From Streptococcus pneumoniae (GTDB lineage: Bacteria > Bacillota > Bacilli > Lactobacillales > Streptococcaceae): a stretch of 64,000 nt of DNA. A program made the position numbers and the translations under genes. Shown here piece after piece: positions 31,849-41,686 of the stretch. The notes beneath the pieces are model-generated. The model was not told the DNA's origin. It searched no databases and saw only the letters and a program-made list of their open reading frames with translations. The DNA lies in the NCBI RefSeq assembly GCF_001457635.1, contig NZ_LN831051.1, positions 1,488,001 to 1,552,000 on the forward strand. The letters run 5' to 3'. Numbering within the stretch: position 1 is the stretch's first letter; each line of letters starts with the position of its first letter.

Positions 31849-32331
31849 TCAATTGAAACAAGAACAAGACAAAAGAGCCTCATAAAAGGTATTGCAACTT
31901 GGTAATACCCTTTTGAGGTGCTTTTTGATATGAGCCCATGTTTTCTCAATAAGATTGTACTCAGGCGAGTAGGGAGGAAGAGGTAAAAGTTTATGCCCAA
32001 ACTCTTCACACAAGAGTTCTAGCTTCCCCATTCTATGGAATCTTGCATTGTCCATTAATATAGTAGATTGAAACTAGAATAGTACACCTCTACTTCTAAA
32101 ACATTGTTAGAATTAGATTTTACTGTCCTGATCGATTTGTCCTATTCTTACTTCGTTTTAATATAATAACCAATGGTGCGGTTAATGTTGGTAAGAGAAA
32201 TTTCTGAAACCAAGCTTCAAAAAAGTCGCTCGTCATCGTCTCTTCGTAAGTCATTGGAGCGATTAACTCACCATTCATTTGTTAGACCTGTGCTAGGTGC
32301 TTTAAACTATTAAAATTCTTAAGAAATAAGG
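31849..32331 (-). pseudogene. IS630-Spn1 transposase second frame (DDE part), split by a RUP and deleted
   Basis: The part beyond the RUP (32165 to about 32280) reads NGELIAPMTYEETMTSDFFEAWFQKFLLP. After the RUP it continues MDNARFHRMGKLELLCEEFG and LPPYSPEYNLIEKTWAHIKKHLKR, the D..E part of the DDE domain, ending at 31849. The segment between the first frame and NGELIAP is shortened. The RUP sits just before MDNARFH. Confidence 0.85.
32059..32164 (+). repeat. RUP element inserted in the IS630-Spn1 relic
   Basis: The element of about 106 bp starts TATAGTAGATTGAAACTAGA and ends TTCGTTTTAATATA. It is bounded by the split transposase frame. Confidence 0.85.
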
Positions 32332-32682
32332 CTACTTTTTCTGGGTCTTGTTCATAGTAGGTGTGGTTCTTTTTTTTCGAGTGTAGCCCATAGCTTTGAG
32401 CGCATAGTGGATGGTAGTTGGATGACAGCCAAATTCAGAAGCTATTTCAGTCAAATAAGCGTCTGGATTGTCAGTAAGATAGTTTTTAAGTCTATCTCTA
32501 TCAACTTTTCTTGGTTTTGTTCCTTTTACTTGGTGATTTAGCTCTCCTGTTTTCTCTTTTAGCTTTAACCAGCCATAAATGGTATTACGTGAGATTTGGA
32601 AAACGTGTGATGCTTCTGTTATACTACCTGTTCGCTCACAATAAGAGAGAACTTTTTTACGAAAATCTATTGAATATGCCAT
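32332..32682 (-). pseudogene. IS630-Spn1 transposase first frame (helix-turn-helix part)
   Basis: From ATG at 32682 it reads MAYSIDFRKKVLSYCERTGS, a helix-turn-helix (TEASHVFQISRNTIYGWLK), and a second one near HPTTIHYALKAMGYTRKK. It ends at TAA near 32332. This frame is intact, but in the native element it is joined to the second frame by frameshifting, and that frame is broken here. A further in-frame start at 32700 exists. Confidence 0.8.
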
Positions 32683-32726
32683 AAGAAGATTATACCACAT
32701 TGTGTACTATTTTTGGTTCATTTTAC

Positions 32727-32833
32727 TATAGTAGATTGAAATAAGATACGAACAGCTTGATTAGGGAAATCAAATTAATTTCTAGAAATATTTTAGCATC
32801 CACGGTGTACTATTATAGTTTCAATTTACTATA
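32727..32833 (-). repeat. RUP element abutting the IS630-Spn1 end
   Basis: This 107-bp RUP, in reverse orientation, shares the TATA at 32727-32730 with the IS end. Its outer end is TTTCAATTTACTATA. Confidence 0.82.
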
Positions 32834-32834
32834 G

Positions 32835-33008
32835 TTCAATCATTCTATCAAGAATATTGAATATATAAAGGCACGTAATATTAAAACTTCTTCTGATATC
32901 GAATTAGAGTCCGATGTTGATGGCGATAAATCAGACAATCTACCAGTCGACATTAAGATACTGGGACAACACATTGAAGTGTATTCCGTACCTAAGAAAC
33001 AATCATAA
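32835..33008 (+). pseudogene. C-terminal fragment of an unidentified gene
   Basis: The open frame from the RUP border reads FNHSIKNIEYIKARNIKTSS and runs to VDIKILGQHIEVYSVPKKQS, stop TAA at 33006-33008. A terminator follows. The start is missing, cut off by the RUP. I do not recognise the family. It may belong to the same lost element as the integrase fragment. Confidence 0.45.
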
Positions 33009-33012
33009 AACT

Positions 33013-33044
33013 CAAAGCCTTGTTACCGAGGCTTTTTTATTATG
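33013..33044 (+). terminator. Terminator after the gene fragment
   Basis: AAGCCT and AGGCTT form a short hairpin around TGTTACCG with TTTTATT behind it (33016-33044). Confidence 0.6.
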
Positions 33045-33167
33045 TGATTTTCAGTAGCCAGACTTATTCTATCTAATACAAGTAAAGCTAAGTATTTAAG
33101 ATTTAGCAGATGATGAAGAAAAGAAAGGATGGCCTAAATATTTTAACAGATTTACGAGGCTAATCAT

Positions 33168-33176
33168 GGTATAATA
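33168..33176 (+). promoter_or_regulatory. Extended -10 (TGGTATAAT) of rexBA
   Basis: TGGTATAAT at 33168-33176 would start transcription near 33183. An in-frame ATG at 33184 would then be leaderless, but the ATG at 33208 has its own GAGG site 5 nt upstream and is preferred. Confidence 0.6.
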
Positions 33177-33207
33177 TAGGGTGATGAAAAATTCCAACGA
33201 GGCTGAG

Positions 33208-36200
33208 ATGAAATTACTTTATACTGATATTCGGACTTCTTTGACAGAAATTCTAACAAGAGAGGCAGAAGAGCTAGTTGCAGCTGGCAAGCGGGTCTTC
33301 TACATTGCCCCCAACTCTCTTTCTTTTGAAAAGGAACGCGCCGTGCTGGAATGCTTGTCCCAGCAGGCTTCTTTTTCGATTACCGTCACGCGCTTTGCTC
33401 AAATGGCTCGTTATCTGGTCTTGAATGATTTACCAGCTAAAACTACTCTTGATGATATCGGTCTTGGGTTGGCCTTTTACAAATGCCTTGCCGAACTCGA
33501 TCCCAAGGACTTGCGTGTTTATGGCGCTATTAAGCAGGATCCTCAATTGATCCAGCAGTTAATTGAGCTTTACCATGAGATGACCAAATCCCAGATGAGT
33601 TTTTTGGACTTGGAGAATTTAACAGATGAGGATAAGAGGGCGGATTTACTCTTGATTTTTGAGAAAGTAACAGCCTATCTTAATCAAGGTCAGTTAGCCC
33701 AGGGAAGTCAGTTGTCCCATTTGATTGAGGCTATTGAGAATGACAAGGTAAGTAGTGATTTTAATCAAATCACCTTGGTCATTGACGGCTTTACTCGTTT
33801 TTCTGCTGAGGAAGAGCGGGTTGTGGACTTACTTCACGGCAAAGGTGTTGAGATTGTTATCGGGGCTTATGCTAGTAAGAAAGCCTATACCAGTCCTTTT
33901 AGCGAGGGCAATCTCTACCAAGCCAGCGTAAAATTTCTCCATCATCTGGCTTCTAAATACCAAACGCCTGCTCAGGACTGTTCTCAAACTCATGAGAAGA
34001 TGGATAGTTTTGACAAGGCCTCTCGTTTGTTGGAGTCTTCTTATGACTTTTCAGAACTCGCTTTGGATGTCGATGAGAAAGACCGTGAAAATTTACAAAT
34101 CTGGTCTTGTTTGACGCAAAAGGAGGAGTTGGAGCTAGTAGCCCGTAGTATTCGTCAGAAATTACATGAGAACTCAGACCTGAGCTACAAGCATTTTCGT
34201 ATTCTCTTGGGGGATGTAGCTTCTTACCAGTTATCTCTCAAAACCATTTTTGACCAGTATCAGATTCCTTTTTATCTTGGTAGAAGCGAAGCCATGGCTC
34301 ATCATCCCTTGACTCAGTTTGTCGAGTCTATTTTAGCTTTAAAACGTTACCGTTTTCGTCAGGAGGATTTGATTAATCTTCTTAGAACTGATTTGTATAC
34401 TGACCTCAGTCAGTCTGATATTGATGCTTTTGAGCAATATATCCGCTATCTTGGTATCAATGGCTTGCCAGCCTTTCAGCAAATCTTCACCAAATCCCAC
34501 CATGGAAAATTTAATCTTGAGCGTTTGAATGTCCTCCGCCTGAGAATTTTAGCACCTCTTGAAACCCTCTTTGCCAGCCGAAAACAAAATGCTGAAAACC
34601 TCCTACAAAAATGGAGTGTCTTTCTAAAAGAAGGAGCTGTGACCAAGCAGTTACAAGATTTGACAACCACTTTGGAAGCTGTAGAACAGGAAAGACAAGC
34701 CGAAGTTTGGAAGGCTTTCTGCCATGTTTTAGAACAATTTGCGACTGTTTTTGCTGGTTCACAGGTTAGTCTGGAAGACTTCCTAGCCTTGCTCCATTCT
34801 GGAATGAGTTTGTCCCAATACCGTACCATTCCAGCAACAGTGGACACTGTTCTGGTGCAGAGTTACGATTTGATTGCACCATTGACTGCTGACTTTGTCT
34901 ATGCTATTGGACTAACTCAGGACAATTTACCAAAAATTTCTCAAAACACCAGTCTTCTGACAGATGAAGAAAGGCAAAACCTAAACCAAGCGACCGAAGA
35001 AGGCGTTCAATTACTGATTGCCAGCAGTGAAAATCTCAAGAAAAATCGCTACACTATGCTTTCCTTGGTCAATTCTGCTCGTAAGCAGTTGTTCTTGTCG
35101 GCTCCAAGCCTTTTTAACGAAAGTGAAAGTAAGGAATCTGCCTATCTTCAAGAGTTGATCCATTTTGGATTTAGGCGGAGAGAGAAGAGGATGAATCACA
35201 AAGGACTGTCTAAGGAGGATATGGGGTCCTATCACAGTCTTTTGTCTAGTCTGGTTGCCTATCACCAGCAGGGTGAGATGAGCGATACTGAGCAAGATTT
35301 GACTTTTGTCAAGGTTCTGTCGCGTGTCATAGGTAAAAAACTAGATCTGCAAGGTCTGGAAAATCCAGCTATCCCAACCAGTCCAAGCAGCAAGACCTTA
35401 GCCAAGGACACCTTGCAAGCTCTCTATCCTGCCAAACAGGAGTTTTACCTGTCTACGTCGGGTTTGACAGAGTTTTATCGCAATGAATACAGTTATTTCC
35501 TACGCTACGTTTTAGGCTTGCAGGAGGAATTACGTTTGCGTCCTGATGCCCGTAGTCACGGGAATTTCTTGCATCGTATCTTTGAACGCGCCTTACAGTT
35601 GCCTAATGAAGATTCCTTTGACCAACGTCTAGAACAAGCTATTCAAGAAACCAGTCAAGAACGCGAATTTGAAGCTATTTATCAAGAAAGTTTGGAAGCC
35701 CAGTTTACCAAGGAAGTTTTGCTTGATGTTGCACGGACGACTGGACATATTCTCCGACACAATCCAGCCATCGAAACCATCAAAGAAGAAGCAAATTTTG
35801 GTGGAAAAGACCAAGCCTTTATTCAATTAGACAATGGACGCAGTGTCTTTGTACGAGGCAAGGTGGACCGGATTGACCGTTTGAAAGCTAATGGAGCGAT
35901 AGGAGTAGTAGACTACAAATCCAGTCTGACTCAGTTCCAGTTTCCTCATTTCTTTAATGGGCTCAATTCTCAGTTACCAACCTATCTTGCTGCCCTAAAA
36001 AGAGAAGGGAAGCAGAACTTTTTCGGCGCCATGTACTTGGAAATGGCTGAACCTGTCCAATCTCTGATGGCGGTAAAAAGTCTGGCAGGAGCAGTGGTAG
36101 AAGCCAGCAAATCTATGAAATACCAAGGGCTCTTCTTGGAAAAAGAAAGCAGTTATTTAGGCGAATTTTATAACAAAAACAAGGCTAATCAACTGACAGA

Positions 36201-36483
36201 TGAGGAATTTCAGCTCCTACTGGACTACAATGCCTATCTTTACAAGAAAGCTGCTGAGAAGATTTTAGCAGGCCGGTTCGCCATCAATCCTTATACTGAA
36301 AATGGCAGAAGCATTGCCCCATACGTCCAGCAACATCAGGCTATTACAGGCTTTGAAGCCAATTACCATCTGGGCCAAGCCCGTTTCCTAGAAAAATTGG
36401 ACCTAGCTGATGGCAAGCGTCTGGTCGGAGAAAAACTCAAGCAAGCTTGGTTTGAAAAAATAAGAGAGGAGTTAAATCGATGA
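33208..36483 (+). CDS. rexB: RexB, subunit of the RexAB (AddAB-type) recombination nuclease
   Basis: This protein of 1091 residues is the AddB-like partner of RexA. RexAB degrades double-stranded DNA ends and loads recombination at Chi, and it also restricts foreign linear DNA. The N-terminus [20 protein letters not shown] matches the family. The C-terminal nuclease has VRGKVDRID (about 880) and GVVDYKSS (about 900) with the catalytic Asp and Lys. Unlike AddB, RexB lacks the four-Cys iron-sulphur cluster; I see no such set of cysteines. I chose ATG 33208 because of its GAGG site. It overlaps rexA by 4 bp. Confidence 0.94.
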   Translation: MKLLYTDIRTSLTEILTREAEELVAAGKRVFYIAPNSLSFEKERAVLECLSQQASFSITVTRFAQMARYLVLNDLPAKTTLDDIGLGLAFYKCLAELDPKDLRVYGAIKQDPQLIQQLIELYHEMTKSQMSFLDLENLTDEDKRADLLLIFEKVTAYLNQGQLAQGSQLSHLIEAIENDKVSSDFNQITLVIDGFTRFSAEEERVVDLLHGKGVEIVIGAYASKKAYTSPFSEGNLYQASVKFLHHLASKYQTPAQDCSQTHEKMDSFDKASRLLESSYDFSELALDVDEKDRENLQIWSCLTQKEELELVARSIRQKLHENSDLSYKHFRILLGDVASYQLSLKTIFDQYQIPFYLGRSEAMAHHPLTQFVESILALKRYRFRQEDLINLLRTDLYTDLSQSDIDAFEQYIRYLGINGLPAFQQIFTKSHHGKFNLERLNVLRLRILAPLETLFASRKQNAENLLQKWSVFLKEGAVTKQLQDLTTTLEAVEQERQAEVWKAFCHVLEQFATVFAGSQVSLEDFLALLHSGMSLSQYRTIPATVDTVLVQSYDLIAPLTADFVYAIGLTQDNLPKISQNTSLLTDEERQNLNQATEEGVQLLIASSENLKKNRYTMLSLVNSARKQLFLSAPSLFNESESKESAYLQELIHFGFRRREKRMNHKGLSKEDMGSYHSLLSSLVAYHQQGEMSDTEQDLTFVKVLSRVIGKKLDLQGLENPAIPTSPSSKTLAKDTLQALYPAKQEFYLSTSGLTEFYRNEYSYFLRYVLGLQEELRLRPDARSHGNFLHRIFERALQLPNEDSFDQRLEQAIQETSQEREFEAIYQESLEAQFTKEVLLDVARTTGHILRHNPAIETIKEEANFGGKDQAFIQLDNGRSVFVRGKVDRIDRLKANGAIGVVDYKSSLTQFQFPHFFNGLNSQLPTYLAALKREGKQNFFGAMYLEMAEPVQSLMAVKSLAGAVVEASKSMKYQGLFLEKESSYLGEFYNKNKANQLTDEEFQLLLDYNAYLYKKAAEKILAGRFAINPYTENGRSIAPYVQQHQAITGFEANYHLGQARFLEKLDLADGKRLVGEKLKQAWFEKIREELNR

Positions 36484-39400
36484 AGCTTATTCCCTTTTTA
36501 AGTGAGGAGGAGATTCAAAAACTGCAAGAAGCAGAAGCAAATTCGAGCAAGGAACAGAAGAAAACTGCCGAACAAATCGAAGCTATCTACACTTCTGGTC
36601 AGAATATCCTGGTCTCAGCATCGGCTGGTTCTGGAAAGACCTTTGTCATGGCAGAGCGCATTCTGGACCAATTGGCGCGTGGTGTCGAAATTTCTCAACT
36701 CTTTATCTCAACCTTTACCGTCAAGGCTGCAACTGAACTTAAAGAACGTTTAGAGAAAAAAATCAGCAAGAAAATCCAAGAAACAGATGATGTCGATCTC
36801 AAACAACACTTGGGTCGCCAGTTGGCAGACCTACCCAACGCTGCCATCGGAACCATGGACTCTTTCACACAAAAATTCCTTGGCAAACATGGTTATCTGC
36901 TTGATATTGCACCTAATTTCCGTATTTTACAAAACCAAAGCGAGCAACTTCTTCTCGAAAACGAAGTCTTTCATGAGGTCTTTGAAGCGCATTACCAAGG
37001 TAAACAGAAAGAGAGCTTTAGTCATTTGCTGAAAAACTTTGCTGGGCGTGGCAAGGACGAACGGGGTCTGCGGCAGCAAGTCTATAAAATCTATGACTTC
37101 CTCCAATCCACCAGTAATCCTCAAAAGTGGCTGAGTGAATCTTTCCTCAAAGGCTTTGAGAAAGCTGATTTTACCAGTGAAAAAGAAAAACTGACTGAGC
37201 AAATCAAACAAGCCCTCTGGGATTTGGAAAGCTTTTTCCGTTACCATCTGGATAACGATGCCAAGGAGTTTGCAAAGGCTGCCTATTTAGAAAATGTTCA
37301 GTTAATTCTGGATGAAATTGGCTCCCTAAATCAGGAGTTCGATAGTCAGGCTTATCAGGCAGTACTTGCGCGTGTTGTCGCCATCTCTAAGGAGAAAAAC
37401 GGTCGTGCTCTGACTAATGCCAGCCGTAAGGCTGATTTGAAGCCCCTGGCTGATGCCTACAACGAAGAGAGAAAGACCCAGTTTACTAAACTAGGACAAT
37501 TATCAGACCAGATAGCGATTCTCGACTATCAAGAACGTTATCATGGAGACACTTGGAAACTAGCTAAAACCTTCCAATCTTTCATGAGCGATTTTGTAGA
37601 GGCTTATCGTCAGAGAAAACGACAGGAAAATGCCTTTGAATTCGCTGATATCAGCCATTACACCATTGAGATTTTAGAAAATTTCCCACAAGTTCGTGAG
37701 TCTTATCAGGAGCGCTTCCATGAAGTCATGGTCGATGAGTATCAGGATACCAACCATATTCAAGAACGGATGCTGGAATTGTTGTCTAATGGCCACAATC
37801 GCTTTATGGTGGGAGATATCAAGCAATCCATCTATCGTTTCCGTCAGGCAGACCCGCAGATTTTCAATGAGAAATTCCAACGCTATGCGCAAAATCCCCA
37901 AGAAGGCAAGCTCATTCTCCTCAAGGAAAATTTCCGTAGTAGTTCAGAAGTGCTGTCAGCAACCAATGATGTCTTTGAACGTCTCATGGACCAAGAGGTC
38001 GGCGAAATCAACTATGATAACAAGCACCAGCTTGTTTTTGCCAATACCAAACTGACTCCCAATCCAGACAACAAGGCAGAATTTCTCCTCTACGACAAGG
38101 ACGATACAGGTGAGGAAGAAGAGAGTCAAACAGAAACGAAACTAACAGGCGAAATGCGCTTAGTTATCAAGGAGATTCTGAAACTTCATCAAGAAAAAGG
38201 TGTTGCCTTTAAGGAAATTGCCCTTCTGACCTCCAGCCGCAGTCGTAATGACCAGATTCTCCTCGCCCTGTCTGAGTACGGGATTCCTGTCAAAACTGAC
38301 GGAGAGCAAAACAATTATCTCCAATCCCTAGAAGTGCAAGTCATGCTAGACACTCTTCGTGTCATTCACAATCCCCTGCAAGACTATGCCTTGGTTGCCC
38401 TTATGAAGTCTCCAATGTTTGGTTTTGATGAGGATGAGCTAGCACGTTTGTCCCTTCAGAAAGCAGAGGATAAAGTCCACGAAAATCTCTATGAGAAACT
38501 GGTCAATGCACAAAAAATGGCAAGTAGTCAAAAAGGCTTGATTCACACAGCTCTAGCTGAAAAACTAAAGCAATTCATGGATATCCTAGCTTCTTGGCGC
38601 TTGTATGCCAAAACCCACTCTCTCTATGACTTGATTTGGAAGATTTACAACGACCGTTTTTATTATGACTATGTTGGGGCTTTGCCGAATGGTCCTGCTA
38701 GGCAGGCCAATCTCTATGCCCTAGCACTGCGTGCTGATCAATTTGAAAAGAGCAATTTCAAAGGTTTGTCGCGTTTTATTCGTATGATTGACCAAGTCTT
38801 AGAAGCCCAGCACGATTTGGCAAGCGTGGCCGTCGCACCGCCAAAAGATGCAGTAGAGCTCATGACCATCCACAAGAGTAAAGGGCTGGAGTTTCCTTAC
38901 GTCTTTATCCTCAATATGGATCAAGATTTCAACAAGCAAGACTCTATGTCAGAAGTCATTCTCAGTCGTCAGAATGGTCTTGGTGTCAAATATATTGCCA
39001 AGATGGAGACAGGGGCAGTAGAAGACCACTATCCTAAAACCATCAAACTCTCCATTCCTAGTCTGACCTATAGGCAGAACGAAGAGGAATTACAGCTAGC
39101 AAGCTATTCTGAGCAGATGCGTTTGCTGTATGTTGCTATGACGCGGGCTGAGAAAAAGCTCTATCTTGTCGGCAAGGGTTCTCGTGAAAAGCTGGAAGTC
39201 AAGCAATACCCAGCAGCCAAAAATGGGAAACTAAATAGCAATACTAGACTGCAAGCACGGAATTTCCAAGATTGGCTTTGGGCTATCAGTAAAGTGTTTA
39301 CTAAGGACAAGCTCAACTTTAGTTATCGTTTTATTGGCGAAGATCAGTTGACCAGAGAAGCTATCGGAGAGTTGGAAACCAAGAGTCCTCTCCAAGATAG

Positions 39401-40130
39401 CTCCCAAGCAGACAATCGTCAGTCAGATACCATCAAAGAAGCTCTGGAAATGCTGAAGGAGGTGGAAGTTTATAATACTCTTCACCGCGCAGCTATTGAA
39501 CTTCCTAGTGTTCAAACCCCAAGTCAAATCAAGAAATTCTACGAACCAGTTATGGATATGGAAGGTGTCGAGATTGCTGGTCAAGGTCAGTCAGTAGGCA
39601 AGAAAATCAGCTTCGATTTGCCAGATTTTTCAACCAAAGAAAAGGTAACTGGAGCTGAGATTGGTAGTGCTACTCACGAACTCATGCAGAGAATTGACCT
39701 CAGCCAGCAACTAACCCTTGCTAGCCTAACAGAAACACTCAAACAAGTTCAAACTAGCCAAGCTGTCAGAGACAAGATCAATCTTGATAAAATTCTTGCT
39801 TTCTTTGACACAGTACTCGGTCAGGAAATTCTTGCTAATACCGACCATCTCTATCGCGAGCAACCTTTCTCCATGCTCAAACGAGACCAAAAGAGTCAGG
39901 AAGACTTTGTTGTCCGTGGTATCCTTGATGGCTATCTGCTTTACGAAAACAAAATTGTTCTGTTCGACTACAAGACAGACCGCTATGATGAACCAAGTCA
40001 ACTCGTAGACCGCTATCGTGGTCAGTTAGCTCTATACGAAGAGGCTTTATCACGAGCCTATTCGATTGAAAATATTGAAAAATACTTGATTTTACTCGGT
40101 AAAGACGAGGTTCAAGTTGTAAAAGTATAA
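36480..40130 (+). CDS. rexA: RexA, helicase-nuclease subunit
   Basis: The 1216-residue AddA-like protein is a UvrD-family helicase with a C-terminal nuclease. Walker A is [17 protein letters not shown] (about 45-60), motif [17 protein letters not shown] (about 417-431), a helicase motif [14 protein letters not shown] (about 796), motif [16 protein letters not shown] (about 880), and nuclease motifs [19 protein letters not shown] and LFDYKTDR (about 1145-1167). All active-site blocks are intact. Translation is coupled to rexB by ATGA. Confidence 0.96.
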   Translation: MKLIPFLSEEEIQKLQEAEANSSKEQKKTAEQIEAIYTSGQNILVSASAGSGKTFVMAERILDQLARGVEISQLFISTFTVKAATELKERLEKKISKKIQETDDVDLKQHLGRQLADLPNAAIGTMDSFTQKFLGKHGYLLDIAPNFRILQNQSEQLLLENEVFHEVFEAHYQGKQKESFSHLLKNFAGRGKDERGLRQQVYKIYDFLQSTSNPQKWLSESFLKGFEKADFTSEKEKLTEQIKQALWDLESFFRYHLDNDAKEFAKAAYLENVQLILDEIGSLNQEFDSQAYQAVLARVVAISKEKNGRALTNASRKADLKPLADAYNEERKTQFTKLGQLSDQIAILDYQERYHGDTWKLAKTFQSFMSDFVEAYRQRKRQENAFEFADISHYTIEILENFPQVRESYQERFHEVMVDEYQDTNHIQERMLELLSNGHNRFMVGDIKQSIYRFRQADPQIFNEKFQRYAQNPQEGKLILLKENFRSSSEVLSATNDVFERLMDQEVGEINYDNKHQLVFANTKLTPNPDNKAEFLLYDKDDTGEEEESQTETKLTGEMRLVIKEILKLHQEKGVAFKEIALLTSSRSRNDQILLALSEYGIPVKTDGEQNNYLQSLEVQVMLDTLRVIHNPLQDYALVALMKSPMFGFDEDELARLSLQKAEDKVHENLYEKLVNAQKMASSQKGLIHTALAEKLKQFMDILASWRLYAKTHSLYDLIWKIYNDRFYYDYVGALPNGPARQANLYALALRADQFEKSNFKGLSRFIRMIDQVLEAQHDLASVAVAPPKDAVELMTIHKSKGLEFPYVFILNMDQDFNKQDSMSEVILSRQNGLGVKYIAKMETGAVEDHYPKTIKLSIPSLTYRQNEEELQLASYSEQMRLLYVAMTRAEKKLYLVGKGSREKLEVKQYPAAKNGKLNSNTRLQARNFQDWLWAISKVFTKDKLNFSYRFIGEDQLTREAIGELETKSPLQDSSQADNRQSDTIKEALEMLKEVEVYNTLHRAAIELPSVQTPSQIKKFYEPVMDMEGVEIAGQGQSVGKKISFDLPDFSTKEKVTGAEIGSATHELMQRIDLSQQLTLASLTETLKQVQTSQAVRDKINLDKILAFFDTVLGQEILANTDHLYREQPFSMLKRDQKSQEDFVVRGILDGYLLYENKIVLFDYKTDRYDEPSQLVDRYRGQLALYEEALSRAYSIENIEKYLILLGKDEVQVVKV

Positions 40131-40133
40131 CTT

Positions 40134-40284
40134 ATACTCTTTGAAAATCTCTTCAAACCACGTCAGCTTCGCCTTGCTGTATATATGGTTACTGACTTCG
40201 TCAGTTCTATCCACAACCTCAAAACAGTGTTTTGAGCTGATTGCGGCTAGCTTTCTAGTTTGCTCTTTGATTTTTATTGAGTAT
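40134..40284 (-). repeat. BOX element with one boxB module
   Basis: On the minus strand it reads boxA (ATACTCAATAAAAATC), then boxB (CAAAACACTGTTTTGAGG through GACGAAGTCAGTAACCA), then boxC (GACGTGGTTTGAAGAG to TTTTCAAAGAGTAT). It fills the gap between rexA and the next gene and can form a stable RNA stem. Confidence 0.9.
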
Positions 40285-40299
40285 TAGAAAGGAGACCTC

Positions 40300-41478
40300 A
40301 TGACACTTCCAGTTAGAAAATCCCTGCACGATGCAGTTTTACAGGCTTCGAAAGCGGATACTTGGGAACAAGCTACCAAGGAATGGAATGAAGTTTCCTT
40401 GATTTTTAACGGTATCGGCCGTAGCAATTGTGTCTGTGGAAATGCCATCAAATACGCTTATGAACTCTTTAACGGTGTCACAGGCCAACGCCTCTTTCCA
40501 ATTGGTAGCGACTGTGTTCGTCATTTTCATCGATTGTCCCTTGACCAGCAATTGGAAGAGGAAGAAAAACTGCTCAGAAAGGTTGAAAATCTAACCAGAA
40601 AAGCTCAGAAAAAGGAAAAAATCAAGGTCAATAAAAGTGACTTTGACGAGCGACTTCTAAAATGGCTCTGGGAAAAAGGTGTTTTCAAACCCAATCGTGG
40701 CAATCAATTTGCGCCTGAGAGAGACTACCAGCTTTTCCTAGAAGTCTTTCAGGGAGGAAGTTGGACCAAGGCGGAACCAAAGAAAAAGGCTCGGATGGAA
40801 GAAGTCCTTGAAAAGTGTATCAAACCCTTTTTACTTGGGAAATCGGATGACCAACTCTACCTTGTCAAGCTAGGCAAGGAGAAAATTGACTACGAACAAG
40901 AACTCCGTATCCAGGCAGAGAAAGAACGCAAGAAGAGGGATAAAATCGCCAAGCAATATGCAGACAATCTGGTTCTAGCCATGGGACCCGCAGAGCGTGC
41001 TTATCAAGATTACTTTGGCTTTACAGAGACCCTGACTCAAGAAGAACGCAAGTGGGAAAAAATTCTTTTTGGTAAAAATAGAGCAGAACGGGCTATCAAG
41101 GCCAAACAATACCAAAAAGAGCTGGAAAAAGACCAACGAATTGCCAGTCAGGATCCAATTGAAAGAAAACAGAAGCAGACTTGGCTCCTCAATTCCTATT
41201 TTCGTGAGCTTCCTGAAGAAAAAGCTCGATTTTCTAGGCTCTTATTAGAATATCGAAAAAGTGGTGAAGTACCCTTTTCAACTGAATACCTGTCCGATCA
41301 TCTCATCGACTTTTTCTATAAAATGAAAGCCTTTGAATTTGAAATCGCACCAGAACAAGTCCGAGATTTTCTAAAAAAAAGCCTGCAGGAAGACCATCGC
41401 TCATCAGCACAAGGAAGCTGGATAGAAGGAATTCTCCTCAACTGCCTCAAACCATTTTTAGAACGATTAGTGATATGA
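40300..41478 (+). CDS. Conserved hypothetical protein with an N-terminal Cys motif (possible zinc-binding)
   Basis: This 392-residue protein is not one I can name. Near residues 45-75 it has NCVCGNAIKYAYELFNG, then LFPIGSDCVRHF. The CxCG and GSDC pair resembles a small treble-clef-like zinc module found at the start of several phage and hypothetical proteins (family memory, not verified). The remainder is very rich in Lys, Glu and Arg with predicted helices (KKEKIKVNKSDF, EKERKKRDKIAKQYADN) and is soluble. The ribosome-binding site AAGGAG lies just after a BOX element. It is expected to be transcribed from within or across the BOX. It lies between rexA and the M26 genes, the usual pneumococcal gene order. 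Confidence 0.8.
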   Translation: MTLPVRKSLHDAVLQASKADTWEQATKEWNEVSLIFNGIGRSNCVCGNAIKYAYELFNGVTGQRLFPIGSDCVRHFHRLSLDQQLEEEEKLLRKVENLTRKAQKKEKIKVNKSDFDERLLKWLWEKGVFKPNRGNQFAPERDYQLFLEVFQGGSWTKAEPKKKARMEEVLEKCIKPFLLGKSDDQLYLVKLGKEKIDYEQELRIQAEKERKKRDKIAKQYADNLVLAMGPAERAYQDYFGFTETLTQEERKWEKILFGKNRAERAIKAKQYQKELEKDQRIASQDPIERKQKQTWLLNSYFRELPEEKARFSRLLLEYRKSGEVPFSTEYLSDHLIDFFYKMKAFEFEIAPEQVRDFLKKSLQEDHRSSAQGSWIEGILLNCLKPFLERLVI

Positions 41479-41518
41479 GTAACACCTACCGTGTAAATTT
41501 CATGGTAGGTGTTATTGT
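41479..41518 (+). terminator. Terminator before the M26 gene pair
   Basis: TAACACCTACC (from 41480) and GGTAGGTGTTA (to 41515) form an 11-bp stem followed by TTGTAC. The remaining 160 bases up to the M26 start are AT-rich leader with a TAAGAGTATAATTAAGGTATAC promoter-like region near 41590. Confidence 0.7.
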
Positions 41519-41686
41519 ACCCCCAAATAATATAAAACAAAGTATGAAAGCGCATCTCAATTTTAAGACTTTTTTGTAAATTAAGAGTATAATTAAGGTA
41601 TACTGCCTTTTCTATAGATAATAGATAATACACTAATATAATAAAGGTCTTTGTAACATATATAAATTTTATTTCAAGGAGGAATA

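Larger units (their letters stand above)
31844..32730 (-). mobile_element. IS630-Spn1-like insertion sequence relic, interrupted by RUP
   Basis: The ends TATAGTCAATTGAAACAAGA (31844) and, on the other strand, TATAGTAAAATGAACCAAAA (from 32730) are inverted repeats with TA. Inside lie the two reading frames of an IS630 transposase on the minus strand and a RUP. The second frame is also internally deleted. Confidence 0.85.

Noticed and set aside
31839-32009. N-terminal extension of the integrase fragment
   Set aside because: This stretch is IS630 sequence read in another frame; the integrase homology begins only at about 31838.
33181-33207. Upstream starts (GTG 33181, ATG 33184) for RexB
   Set aside because: They coincide with the expected transcription start and have no ribosome-binding site; ATG 33208 has GAGG at a 5-nt distance and matches the family length.
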